Source of the DNA: Pocillopora verrucosa
Lineage: Eukaryota; Cnidaria; Anthozoa; Scleractinia; Pocilloporidae
Reading direction: 5' to 3'
Length of the DNA stretch: 64,000 nt
Assembly: GCF_036669915.1 (NCBI RefSeq)
Contig: NC_089323.1
Location: 11,034,328 to 11,098,327, forward strand
The notes below the pieces were generated by a model. It did not search any database, was not told where the DNA came from, and saw only the letters and a program-made list of their open reading frames with translations. Numbering within the stretch: the stretch's first letter is position 1; every line of letters begins with the position of its first letter. The position numbers and the translations under genes were made by a program. Positions 10,870 to 21,800 of the stretch are shown piece after piece.

Positions 10870-12490
10870 CTAGATATCCTCATTTGTAGCGGCTTCAGGG
10901 TGCTTTTCTTTCCATTTAACCACGTCGTGGAGGTATTGTTCGTTCGCTTTTAGGCTTTCCATAAAGAATACTTCCTTTTCATCAGCCGACATTTCCTTCC
11001 ATTTTTCACCCATTATCTTCGTTCGCTCAATCACAGACGAAGCGTTCACAGTTTCTGCGTTTTCCTTCACAAAAAGGAGAAAAGGAGATAGAGGCTTCTT
11101 TGGGTATTCTAGGAGTTCTTGCCTTGCATTTGCGAGTTGTCGTAATTTTGGACCTTGCAATTTCTCCAGAAGAACTCGCCTCTCGGTGTTCAGTCCTTTC
11201 CACAAATTCATGACTTCCCGTTTGTATTCCTCTTTCAAAACATCGTGTCTGTGTTTCAATTGTACTTTCTCAGCACTCGAAAGAGTCTTCCATTTCATGG
11301 ACAAATGTGTCAAAATTTCAGTGGGACTTTTTCCTGAGGCAACATCACCTTGGACTTTGGAATAATTCTCTGACACAAATAAACCAAACAGTCCTGGAGG
11401 TTTGCTTGGAAGCTCTGGAAGCAAACCATCAACAATCGCTTTACAAGCTATCCTTTTACTTTCAAATGCAGTTTTCCTCTTGCTTGGCATTGTGTAAGGT
11501 ATTTTGTCCGTATATTTATCGACAGCGAAACGTCTCGCGCCGCGAGATATCCATTGAATAGCAACCGATGGCTTCTTTAGCGAGTGGTTGTAATTGATGA
11601 TTGTACGAACCAATTTTGCTCTAGTGGTGAATAACTGTCGAATTGACCACCTTTCTGGTGCTTGACTTGTAAAACAGAGAGTTAAACTCATTTTAAGCTT
11701 AACTGAAACTTGTGTGCGAATATTTAGCTCATGCAATGAAATCGTCCCGCATCATTACGTCAAATCGACCAGCTAATTATGCGAATCAGTTTTTTTTCAA
11801 CGTAGTTACTGCCCAATGGGCTTTATCTTCATTGTTATTCAATAACTTATCAGTCTCAACAAATTCTTTATTTATCAGTATTCTATATTCTGATCTTATT
11901 TCTTTGTGAATACGAAGAATCTAGTTCGGATTAGTCTTCTCCATCTTTTCAACGTGTTCTTGCCGTAGAGAATTAATTTTATCTGGAGCTTACAGTTGTT
12001 TTGAATTCCAACTTTTACACGCTGGCTACGATGTTTTATCGGCAGCAATAGAATAAGAGATAAAATGACGCTTTTCGAGCTCTTTGAAAGAACCACAGAA
12101 ATTATTCTTTTGTTTGTGGCCATTATGCCTATCATCGCCTCCTCCAGGCAAGTAAAATCTTCCCACGAAGATTTCATTGTCCAAGGGGTCGCATTCAGGT
12201 CACCAAATCAGGTATACAATCTAAATACTAAACTTGTTACGTGTCTGACGCTTGCAGAAGCAGGCAAAATTAAATACTTCTCATCTAGCTAGATGGAAAC
12301 CGATTATCCCTGAAAATTCGTTAACCGATCTGAATCGGCGTCATCTTTATCATCTGATTAAACAACTGATCTGAGGTCTAGAGGTAAAAGTCGATAATCC
12401 TTGGCATTTTATCTACACTCCCAGACACAACTACTATCTCCCCCTCTCTGCCCCTCTCAATGTTGGTCTGCAAGTAGGAATAAGGACCAA
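9099..12490. repeat. Segmental duplication, block A (carries TFAM-like gene)
   Basis: Starts at 'CTAGAAAACTCACGCCACTA' (9099), the same words as 13501 in block B, and runs to 'CAATGTTGGTCT' near 12470. Similarity is high but clearly below identity (many single-base differences and small indels), so the duplication is not recent. Block A has about 95 bp near 9574-9667 that block B lacks, and the 1.15-kb interval 10326-11475 that is absent from B. Confidence 0.85.
10870..11691 (-). CDS. TFAM: Mitochondrial transcription factor A-like, two HMG boxes, intronless
   Basis: A 273-residue open frame from the ATG at 11691; an ATG 15 codons further upstream is in frame, but the inner one starts a classic mitochondrial presequence (Arg/Lys/Ser/Thr rich, almost no acids: 'MSLTLCFTSQAPERWSIRQL'). 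HMG box 1 spans about 93-165 ('LPSKPPGLFGLFVSENY'), followed by a helical linker ('LNTERRVLLEKLQ'). HMG box 2 is about 191-257 ('YPKKPLSPFLLFVKEN', 'MGEKWKEMSADEKEVFF'). The tail is short. Size, order of parts and presequence match TFAM (about 246 residues in human), which bends and packages mtDNA and starts its transcription. Having no intron is unusual and a processed retrocopy is possible, but the frame is intact. A decayed partial copy is at 14600-14844. Confidence 0.82.
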   Translation of the reverse strand: MSLTLCFTSQAPERWSIRQLFTTRAKLVRTIINYNHSLKKPSVAIQWISRGARRFAVDKYTDKIPYTMPSKRKTAFESKRIACKAIVDGLLPELPSKPPGLFGLFVSENYSKVQGDVASGKSPTEILTHLSMKWKTLSSAEKVQLKHRHDVLKEEYKREVMNLWKGLNTERRVLLEKLQGPKLRQLANARQELLEYPKKPLSPFLLFVKENAETVNASSVIERTKIMGEKWKEMSADEKEVFFMESLKANEQYLHDVVKWKEKHPEAATNEDI

Positions 12491-13500
12491 TAGTGGCCAA
12501 GGCAGAAATTGTTCTCACAATATCGATACAATATCAAGCAGACGAGAAATGAGAATAAAGAACAATATTAACCAGGGGATTATTAGTTGATCCAGTACCA
12601 AATTCCCTGATCTAACATCACAAGAATTATATAACAGATAATTAGGAGAATTACTAATGAGATATTAGGAGTGAAAGGGTTAAGAAGCAATTTTCACGTA
12701 TACAAATACACTCGATTTCAAAAATCTTAACACCTAAAAAGCGTTAGCAATGAAAGATGAGACCCAAAAGCTTTATGGGTACACATGTACGTGAAAGTTA
12801 CGATTAGGTGCACGTGGTTATTGATAGAAGTCATCCACGTTTTCCTGAGGAACAAAAATTATCACAACTAAATATTTTGCAAGTGTTAAGCGATGTTTAT
12901 GTAGCTCTACAAACGTTTCCCTTTGAATTGTTGAGTCACACTTTCATGGATTATGCATATAAGGTGTCAACGTTTTGGCAATCGATTATATATAATTTTT
13001 TTAACGCGATGCATTTCCTTTTGATAAATCTCCCTTTACTTCGTGTGCACTCCCTCTCCTTCAGGGAAATAGTATTATACGCAGAATGAAAGCAGTCTTC
13101 TGGTTTGCCACGTTTTCCCTCTCGACGTGACCTGTTAATGCATGACACATGAATATTTCTTATCAAAGATTTCTCTCTTGTATGTGCAATATAGCAAAAA
13201 AAAAAATCCTCATTTCTGTGAATGGCTAATCTTCAGCGGTTTCTTCCCACGAATATAGTACATAACCGGTTATTAAACAAAGTCACCAACCCTTTTGACC
13301 GTCGTTATCATCTCTAAGATAGTAAAAACAAGAATAAATCGTGTTTTCTCCCATGGTCATCTTAAAAGTTAATTTCCCAAGATAAATATATGTTTCCAAA
13401 ATAACAGAATATTATCGCCAACATTAGTTCTACGACCCTAGTTTTCAATTGATTGATCCTGGATTGCTTTGACTTTGTTTAACCTCGCTCTGTGATTAAT
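11692..13500. other. Intergenic: right part of block A, then unique spacer
   Basis: Upstream flank of the TFAM-like gene, shared with block B up to about 12490. From about 12500 to 12682 there is a partial copy of a short dispersed repeat ending 'GGAGTGAAAGGGTTAAG'. The rest to 13500 shows nothing I can name. Confidence 0.4.
12500..12682. repeat. Partial MITE of the TTAACCCTTTAAC family
   Basis: Contains the words 'GGGGATTATTAGTTGATCCA' and 'AATTCCCTGATCTAACATCA' and ends in the terminal word 'AGTGAAAGGGTTAA'. The same order of words occurs at 45798-46212 and, inverted, at 46374-46584. Confidence 0.6.
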
Positions 13501-15535
13501 CTAGAAAACTCACGCCACTATTTCAACCAATCAAATGCAAAATAAAATCGTTTTCTCGCGCTTCAAGCAGGTTGCCTGCGGTTTTCACTTGTAGTCCTCA
13601 CTGGTTAACGATGGTTAATAATTAACCTTTGTTCCAATAGGAAGTTGCAGTTACTTTGGTGTCGGTTTTTCGACACTCGATAGAAAAAAACAATAGGCTA
13701 TTCGTGTCAAGTAAACAACTAAACAAGCTTAAAATAACCACAAAAAAAGATGGATTGTCACTGAAACTTGCCTCCCCGCAGTATAACAGCGACTTGTCTT
13801 GACTGAAACAGTACAAATGGAACGAATTACGTTGTTCTATCGGTTGTTTTCTCTATGTGTAACAAATATCGCTACTATACGTCTGGGAAATTTTCCTATA
13901 ACGAGCGGGTTTGTACTCCTCTCACACTAGAGACCCAACTGCGCCCACAATGCAAGCTAAATTTGAACAGATTAATCTCTGTTATAAGTTAATTTGGTTC
14001 TCTCAAATGAGTTCATAATTTAAATCAACCACCGCAAAGGGTTTCTAAAGTTTCCGTGGCCAATTTATATTATCATTTCAATTAATAAAACCAAATTTCA
14101 TGTACCTTGTAATACCCATCCATGGAGTATGTGAAGAGACATGTTTAGAACCTTAAAGTAATGTCATGTAAGAGCAAGGACAAAAGACACCATTATAGAC
14201 AACTTGGTCCAATGGAGCTTGAAGTAGATTATGGAGCTCTTCAAATTAGCATCTTATCAATACAAAGCAAAACATTTAGTACGTACATTACGCGGTTACA
14301 CACTGTGCAGGTTTTGTCAATAGCTCAAGTTGCGAATTTAAAACTCATTTCGGAAAAAAAGATCGCAACAAACTTTCGTTCTTTTTTTCCAGTAGCCTCA
14401 CGAACGGGTCTCTTTATTTTATGTTGGCCTTCAAAGTTCCATTCAGTTGTTGGATATGTGGAAGAAACGTTTGGTAGTACTGATCGTAGCCAAATGGAAC
14501 CTTTCTTTGTGAACAAAGATGATATTGAAAGTGCAACCAGTAAAAGGTGGTTTAGGCCTTAACACGGTGAGTAAGTTGCACTGAGGAAGTAGTTTAAGAG
14601 CTCTTGCTTGGCATTGCGTTGAGTATTTTGTCCGAATATTTATCGACAGCGAAACGTCTCGTGCCACGAGATATCCACCGAATAGCAACCGATGGATTTT
14701 TTGTCATAACTAAATTTTGGTTATTAGTGGTTATAACTGATGAATTATAATGAATGTACGAACCAATATCGCTCTAGCGGTGACTAACTGTCGAATGGAC
14801 CACCTTTCTGGTGCTTTAATTGTAAAACAGCGAGTTAAACTCATTTTAAGCTTAACTGAAACTTGTGTGCGAATATTTAGCTCATGCAATGAAATAGTCA
14901 GGCATTATTGCGTCAATTTTCAAACAGACCAGCTAATTATGCGAATCAGTATACAGTTTTTTTACATAATTATTGCACTAGGAGGTTTATCTTTATTGTT
15001 ATTTAATGACTTACTAGCCTCAAAACATTCTTTATTTATCAGTATTCTATATTCTGATCTTATTTCTTTGTGAATACGAAGAACCTACGAGGGATTAGTC
15101 TTTTCAATCTTTTTAACATGTTCTTGCTATGGGGAACTACGTTTTTCCGAAATTGCGTCTAATTCCAACTTTTACACAGAAATTATTGTTTTGTTTCTGG
15201 CCATTATGCCTATCATCGCCTCCAGGCAAGTAAAATCTTTTCAAGATTTTCAGATCACCAAATCAGGCATACAATTTGAATACTGAACTTGTTACGTGTT
15301 GTTACCTCTCGTCTAGCGAGATGGCAACCAATATAAAGTTATCCCTGAAAATTCGTTAACCGATCTAAATCGGCGTCATCTCTATCATCTGATTAAACAA
15401 CCGATCTGAGGACTAGAGGTAAAAGTCGATAATCCATGGCATTTTAGCTACACTCCTAGACACAGTTTTTGATACAATTACTATCTCCCCCTCCCTGCCC
15501 CTCTCAATGTTGGTCTACAAGATGGAATAGGAACA
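13501..15535. repeat. Segmental duplication, block B (internally deleted)
   Basis: Matches block A from 9099. At about 14597 it jumps from the word at A-10326 ('AAGAGC') to the word at A-11476 ('CTCTTGCTTGGCATTG'), sharing AAGAG/GC at the joint, so about 1.15 kb including both HMG boxes is gone. Matching resumes to about 15535. Confidence 0.85.
14600..14844 (-). pseudogene. 5' remnant of a TFAM-like gene in block B
   Basis: Begins at the equivalent ATG (14844) and reads 'APERWSIRQL' like the intact gene at 11691. It then carries a roughly 25-bp insertion near 14700-14745 and stops at the deletion joint near 14600. Presequence-coding DNA only; both HMG boxes are missing, so no function is expected. 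Confidence 0.8.
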
Positions 15536-15579
15536 AGGGTAATTATTGAACAAACTTGGAAGGGGGAGAGGGGTGAAAA

Positions 15580-15583
<4 letters not shown>

Positions 15584-15635
<52 letters not shown>

Positions 15636-15642
15636 ATATATA
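15584..15642. repeat. (TA)n microsatellite
   Basis: About 59 bp of nearly pure TA just below the last exon of the ENPP gene. Confidence 0.95.
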
Positions 15643-15891
15643 ACTCTACATTTTATGTGTGAGGACAACTCCTGACAACCAACGGTACCAAGGAAAGCTT
15701 TGGATGGAAAAATACCACTGTGGATTTTGTACTTGGCAAGCTTGCGCTTTCTAAAGGATAACCACACTTAGATCATAATTTTCCTTCATTGTTCAATTTT
15801 CAAAGTTCTCTCCATGTTATTTAATCATTTGAGTAGTGTTTTAAGAGTAAAATAGAATGGTCTTCAAACTTCTTCCATCCAACTTAATTGC

Positions 15892-18800
15892 TCAGGGCCA
15901 CAATTTGACCGGTGAAATAGTTTTGAGTCGCGCCTGTTCCGCCGGTGGTAATCCGCTGAAAAACTTGATCCCTGTCAAAAGTTCGATGTCACGAACTCTA
16001 GCCGTATTTTCAAGAAGATACTTGGAAGACGATTCATACTGCAAAAAGTAAGAAACGGAAATATGTTTCACAACAATAGAAGAACATTAAATGAAATAGA
16101 AAAGGTTAAAAAAGAAACAATTCCTACACACGAGCTCCTTGTAGAGATAAATAATTTAATTTAATACCACGATGGATTTTCGACCTACATGTAAATGTAG
16201 CTACTAATTCAGCATTTTAAGGAAAACTTCTGGATGGTTGGATTCAATGAAGCGCTCTATTTCAATATTTTTTGGCGGCTTTTCATTAGGCCCTTAGGTG
16301 ACCTGCGCAGAACTATAGAAGCTGATTCTCTTGAATCATCTTCACTCGCCAGCCGTTAACAGAACAAAGTATTTGAAAATCAAGTAAACAAGGAACTGGA
16401 AATGAATGACTGACAACCTGTATTGAAATCAAGGCGGACAAAAGCTATTGCACCACGCTTACCTTGAAACAGGGAAGCTTTGGCAAGTGAGGTAATACAA
16501 AAGAAATGACGCCAAGTCTTCCTTCACATCCGGGCACTTTGTAATACGGCTTCTTACTGGTGTCACACCGCATGATAATTTTATAGTAATGAGTAGGTAT
16601 GGCCACTGAACTGGTGTCATTTTTGAGCCACCTTTGAAATAAAAACGGAAAGCGTAAAAAAAGATTATTTGGTTTTAACAACTGAGTTGATAATGTAAAT
16701 TTGACACTGCAAAGAGTTTCAAAGCGGACGTTTCGAGCCTTAACTCTTGTCAGAGAATCGCTCTGACGAAAGGCAAACGCTCGATACGTCAGCTTTGAAA
16801 CTCCTGATAGTGGCCGATTTACATGTATTTTATCAACTTAGTTGATAAAACCAAATCATTTTGTTAGACTCTCCGACAGACGCAGCCGCACAGTTTCGTT
16901 AGAAACCTACCCCCCCCCCCCCATAAAAAAAGGACCGGACGAACTTTACCTTCTATCAGTATCGATTACTTGACGAAGTTTCTTCACTTACTAAGACATC
17001 CGACGTGGACCGTGGTACACGCCCCACCGCGTTATAAAGATAATTTTAGTTTGAGTACTAACCTCGTTATGCTCTCATCTTCATCTCGGAGTCCATCGGC
17101 ATTCTCGTCGAATATTGAACCACTTATGACGTAAACATGTGAATAGTTTGCTGCAAGATCCCGGACCATATCTTCAGCCTTCAACCAAATACCTGACGAA
17201 TACATGTACGATAAAATGTTAGCTGGATTTCGCAGAATGTTGAAAAACAACCACAGACAAGGATAAAATCAAACCATCAACACCTTTTAGTCAAAAACAA
17301 AATATGTTTTTTTCCGTCTCGTCCGGAACATCGCACGAAGAAAAAGGGCGACACTTACAAGGAATCGAACTCTAGAGCTTCGGACTCCACTGTTTGATGT
17401 TGATCCTCAGCTACCGAGAACGTTCATCTTTCTCTATTTAATATGCAATCTCAAAATCAATAATCATTCAATTTACTCTTGTGACGTTCTTGAAATTGCT
17501 GATCCTGGTGTTAAGGATCCAAGGTGTGTAATGCATTGTTTCGTTCCATTATAGTTTATAGTATAACGTGTATCGTATCTTTGGGTATAAATGTTTTTGT
17601 TTTTTTTTTTTTACCCTTACCTGCGTTGAATCCATGGTATTGTGGTGCTATGTTAGATAAAAGATATGTATCCATCCATGCCTCATCATTTTCATTAGAA
17701 GAGTCAAAGTCACCATTCGGCGCCATGTGTCCGCGGTCAACACCCGAATACTTGTAGTGTTTGCAGAGCGAGGCCTGAGAATCGGTAAGGCGAGTATCTT
17801 TTCGGAAACAATCTCTTCGGGTTCCTGACTGTGAGGCTTTCTGGGTAAAAGAGAACATATAGCACATATAGAGACCCACACAAATTTCAGAGGGTTTCTT
17901 GTCCGTTGATAATCTCTGAGATGTCGCAATGACACTGTCACTGCCAGTGACGCGATTAAAAGGCTGTAGGCAGAAAAGAGCTCTATCACACATCCTCCTA
18001 AGGCGCTAACGTTTTCATGGCGGTTCCCAAATGTTTACTAATTACCTTCTCATCAAACTGAATGATCCTGGTTTTACGTACCTCTCCATCAAGTCTATAG
18101 GCCACCCATAAAGGTAAACGTAGAGAAGTGCTATAGCCTGTCACAAAACCCTTCTGCGCTAGAATACAACCCTCTCGACCAGCTCCACCCTCAGGTACTC
18201 CCCACGGGAGGTGTGTCGCCTGAAATTCAGATACTAGGATAAAAAAAAAACAAACAAACATACATAAAACAGAATAAAAAACGAAAATAATATCAATCAA
18301 TGATAATTATAATAGTTCCTTATGAGAAAATAACTCGACTGTGGGCGTTTACTTGTGGATGAAATGTTAGTGTAGTTTACGACTAAGTCTAAGTCTAAGA
18401 CTAAAATCTCCTTTCAGCAAAAACATTAAGAGGAGGAGGCTGCGTGGCTGAAGAATGTGAGCGATGTAGACTTATAATCCGAAGGACCTTAATGCCACAA
18501 GTCCAGCTCTTCTTTCTTAAAGGCAGTTTCGATTTAAAGTCTCTCAGCTCTGTAAAAAAAGACCTAACTGGTTTGCCTTATGCCGATTTAAAAGTTACTT
18601 CTGCTTATTATAAAACCATTCTTTTGGTATAAGTAACCACGTTATCTGCAGCAAATTTTGCAATGGATGGCAAAAAGTAAATTTAAATTTGTTGTCTTCA
18701 AGAATTTTAGACTAATATTGAAAGTAAACTATCGCAAATGTTTAAATTACTTCTTTTTTCATAAAAAGTTGTAGTCAAAATGGTCTGCGCAAAGTCTCTA

Positions 18801-21800
18801 AAAGATGCAAACAAGTACGTATAACCAAAAATATGTCTTTACTCTCTTGGTCTGACATGTCTAGCTTCTTGTCACTTAGAATAACTTCTGCTCTTTTATC
18901 CTATTCAACAAACAAAGAGAAAAAAGGACATTACCACAGGAACGTGAATTGCTCCTCCCAAAAATTGTATTCAGTTTACCACATGTACTAACAGGCCTTA
19001 ATTCATTTTGTGCTTCTCGCAATTACCACTACACTTTGCATAAAATCATTATCTCAGTTTAAGCTTTGACCAGATAAAGTTAACAGATCAGCATCAAATT
19101 CAAATGTAAAAGCGAATTTATGGTGACATTGATGAATTGAAAAATTCAGATGAATCACCAGTTAATAAAACGAGAGATATCCACTTTAAAAGGATAAACA
19201 GGTAGGAACCCTTGAAACGAATTAGCTATACATTTTCTACTCCTCCCCCTATTTTTGCTCTTTTGATGTACTCTAAAATTCATTGGACAAATAAGTTCTT
19301 CAGAACAGATGAGTGTAATACCTTCTAGAAAAATCGGTGAGTCATTCGCTACTGATCATACTTCTCAAGTTATAAACTGCATTTAATTGCAGTTATATTG
19401 AAATAGAATGCGATTGCAGTTATACTGCAACCGCATTCTATTGCAACTATAGGAAAAAAAACAGCATTTCACCACTTACACAAAATTTACAAATGCACTG
19501 ACTGCAGTTGTCAAAACCTGCAGGTTTCCGGCAGATGTCAGTTCTCATTAACTTTCCGTCGGACTCAGTCTCAAGGACATCAATATCGACACTTGGATCC
19601 AGTAGATGCCGCAAGCTACCAGGTGTTCCATCGTTCGGGGCTGGCTTGAGCCCGAGTATATCTGAGAACGAATAGAGACTGATTTTTTCAGAAATAGAAT
19701 GTAAAGACTTCCTTCCAGGAACCAATTTCGTTCTATTTTGCTGCAAATGTTTAGTACGTCTCCTCGCTAGAGTCTCCACGATCAAGCATCGCTTCAAAGC
19801 GAGCCGTGATTCAGAGAGTAACTCAAAGGACAGTGGAGGATTTTGTCGTGGCTCGCTCAAACCTCAGCAGAGTGTGAAAAAGCAGCATCGGTTTCCTAGA
19901 AAAACCGTGTTATTCAACGAGGTGTTGTAAGAGGGGGGGAGGGGGGGGGGGGGAATTTAGACTTTCTAGAGGCGCCAGGAGTAAACAGTGATCTACATTC
20001 CTTCACCTTTTGAGGTCAATTCCCGACTTCATTTCTCAGTTAGCCGAGGAGAAATTTATTGTCATTTTGAAGCCAATTGTCGACTTCATTTTTCTGTAAG
20101 CCGAGGAGAAAACGTAGCCAAGATTTAATTGCGAGATTAAAACGGACACCGTTTCGCTTTTTTAACGAAAATTCTTTTGTAAACGCCCATTTTGCAGTCT
20201 TCTATATCCTGACGTCATTAACCATTTCACGTATTTCGTGATTGTACAAAAGTAGTTATTTCTGGATATTTCTAGAACATTCTACCGGGTTATATAATTA
20301 TGATGTAACTCTACAAGAATAGTTTCGTTGTAAGCTTCCAGAAAGTTCTAGAATACTTTGTAATTATATTTATTATATCACCCCTTCGAACTCGCTCGCG
20401 CAATCCCATAGAAAACTACAGTGAAAGCTGACGTGTGTGAGGCCGGACAGGCTGATCAGAGCTGGAAGCTGCGTATCTCGATAGGTAGCCTATATTCTAC
20501 TTTAAAAAAGTTGATCTCTCGACCACTGACAATTCGCCAACTAGTGCACTAACGGATTACCGCGATCAGAGGTCAAACGAATTTAGCAAACGGCAACCAA
20601 AAACTCGCCAAACAACGTTTGAGCAAACAAAAAGCTTAGACCAAACTCTAGTGAGGTAACCTTGATAAGGCGAGTTGGTTTTAGCTTGACGTGTTAAGAC
20701 ATCTAAGTGCTTGAAAACGAAAAGCAAATTACCTGCCATCATGCCGTAAAGTTCCGTACTGAGGAAATGATCTACTACTTCTCCTTTCTTGAAAGTGGGA
20801 CCATGAGCTACGAATAGAGTCTGGAAACAAAGAAAAAAATGATGATGTATCACTTTTGCCGTATTATGATTGGCAATAATGCGTAAGTCGGCTGTGGATG
20901 GTCGATCGAAATTGACCAATCAACAGACAAACTTTCGGCTCCACCTTTTAATTTTGTCCCACAAACATCGTCAAAAACATCGGCAGCGTTGATGATATTT
21001 AGCATTATTATACATATGTAATTTGTTTTAAGGCACAAACGAAAAAATATCCTAAGTGTACCACTGGAAGGGAAGGCAGCTAAAGGACAAAATGAGACTA
21101 TAATTTACGACATGCTTGAGAAGTAAATTACATATACAGCCGGGTTTAAATTCAAAGTTAAGGATTTTGTGTATCGTTTAATATTGTTGATACCCGCATG
21201 TTAGGATCTATGTTGTCGTAACCATGATCTCCACCATCACAGAACCAGATCCCACTAGTGGAGCTGGAAAGAACAAATCAAATAAAACAAATTAAAACTG
21301 AGAAATAAACAAATGAATAAAGGGGGTAAGTTTCTTAAGAATCTATGCTGCTGGGGGTAGTTATCACTGATAATAGCCCCCAGCTGGGGGGGGGGGTTAT
21401 CACTGATAATAACCCCCAGCTGGGGGGTAATATCACTTATAATAACCCCCAGCTGCATAGATTCTTTAGAAACCGACCCCCTTTATTCATTTTTATCAAA
21501 TAGGTTCATAATGTTAATTGGCTACTTCAAAGAGATTCTAAAGCTGACGTTTTGATCGTCAGCCTCTACTCTCTAGCTCTGACGGAGGGCTAACGCTCGG
21601 GACGTCAGCTTTGAAACTCTTTACGATGGTCAGTTTACATTTTCAACTCATTTCATAAAACCAAATTATCCTAACTTGATTCAATCACCTTTTTCGGACA
21701 AACACGGTTTCACCGATCTCGAGCCATGAATTCTACCACATTTGAGTGACTTATCTCCCTCCATGAGGCGTTTCCACACGTGTATCTTTGTTAGAAATAA

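Noticed and set aside
14161..14562. 133-codon plus-strand frame in block B
   Set aside because: The equivalent stretch of block A (about 9840-10270) is not open, so there is no sign of selection on this frame.
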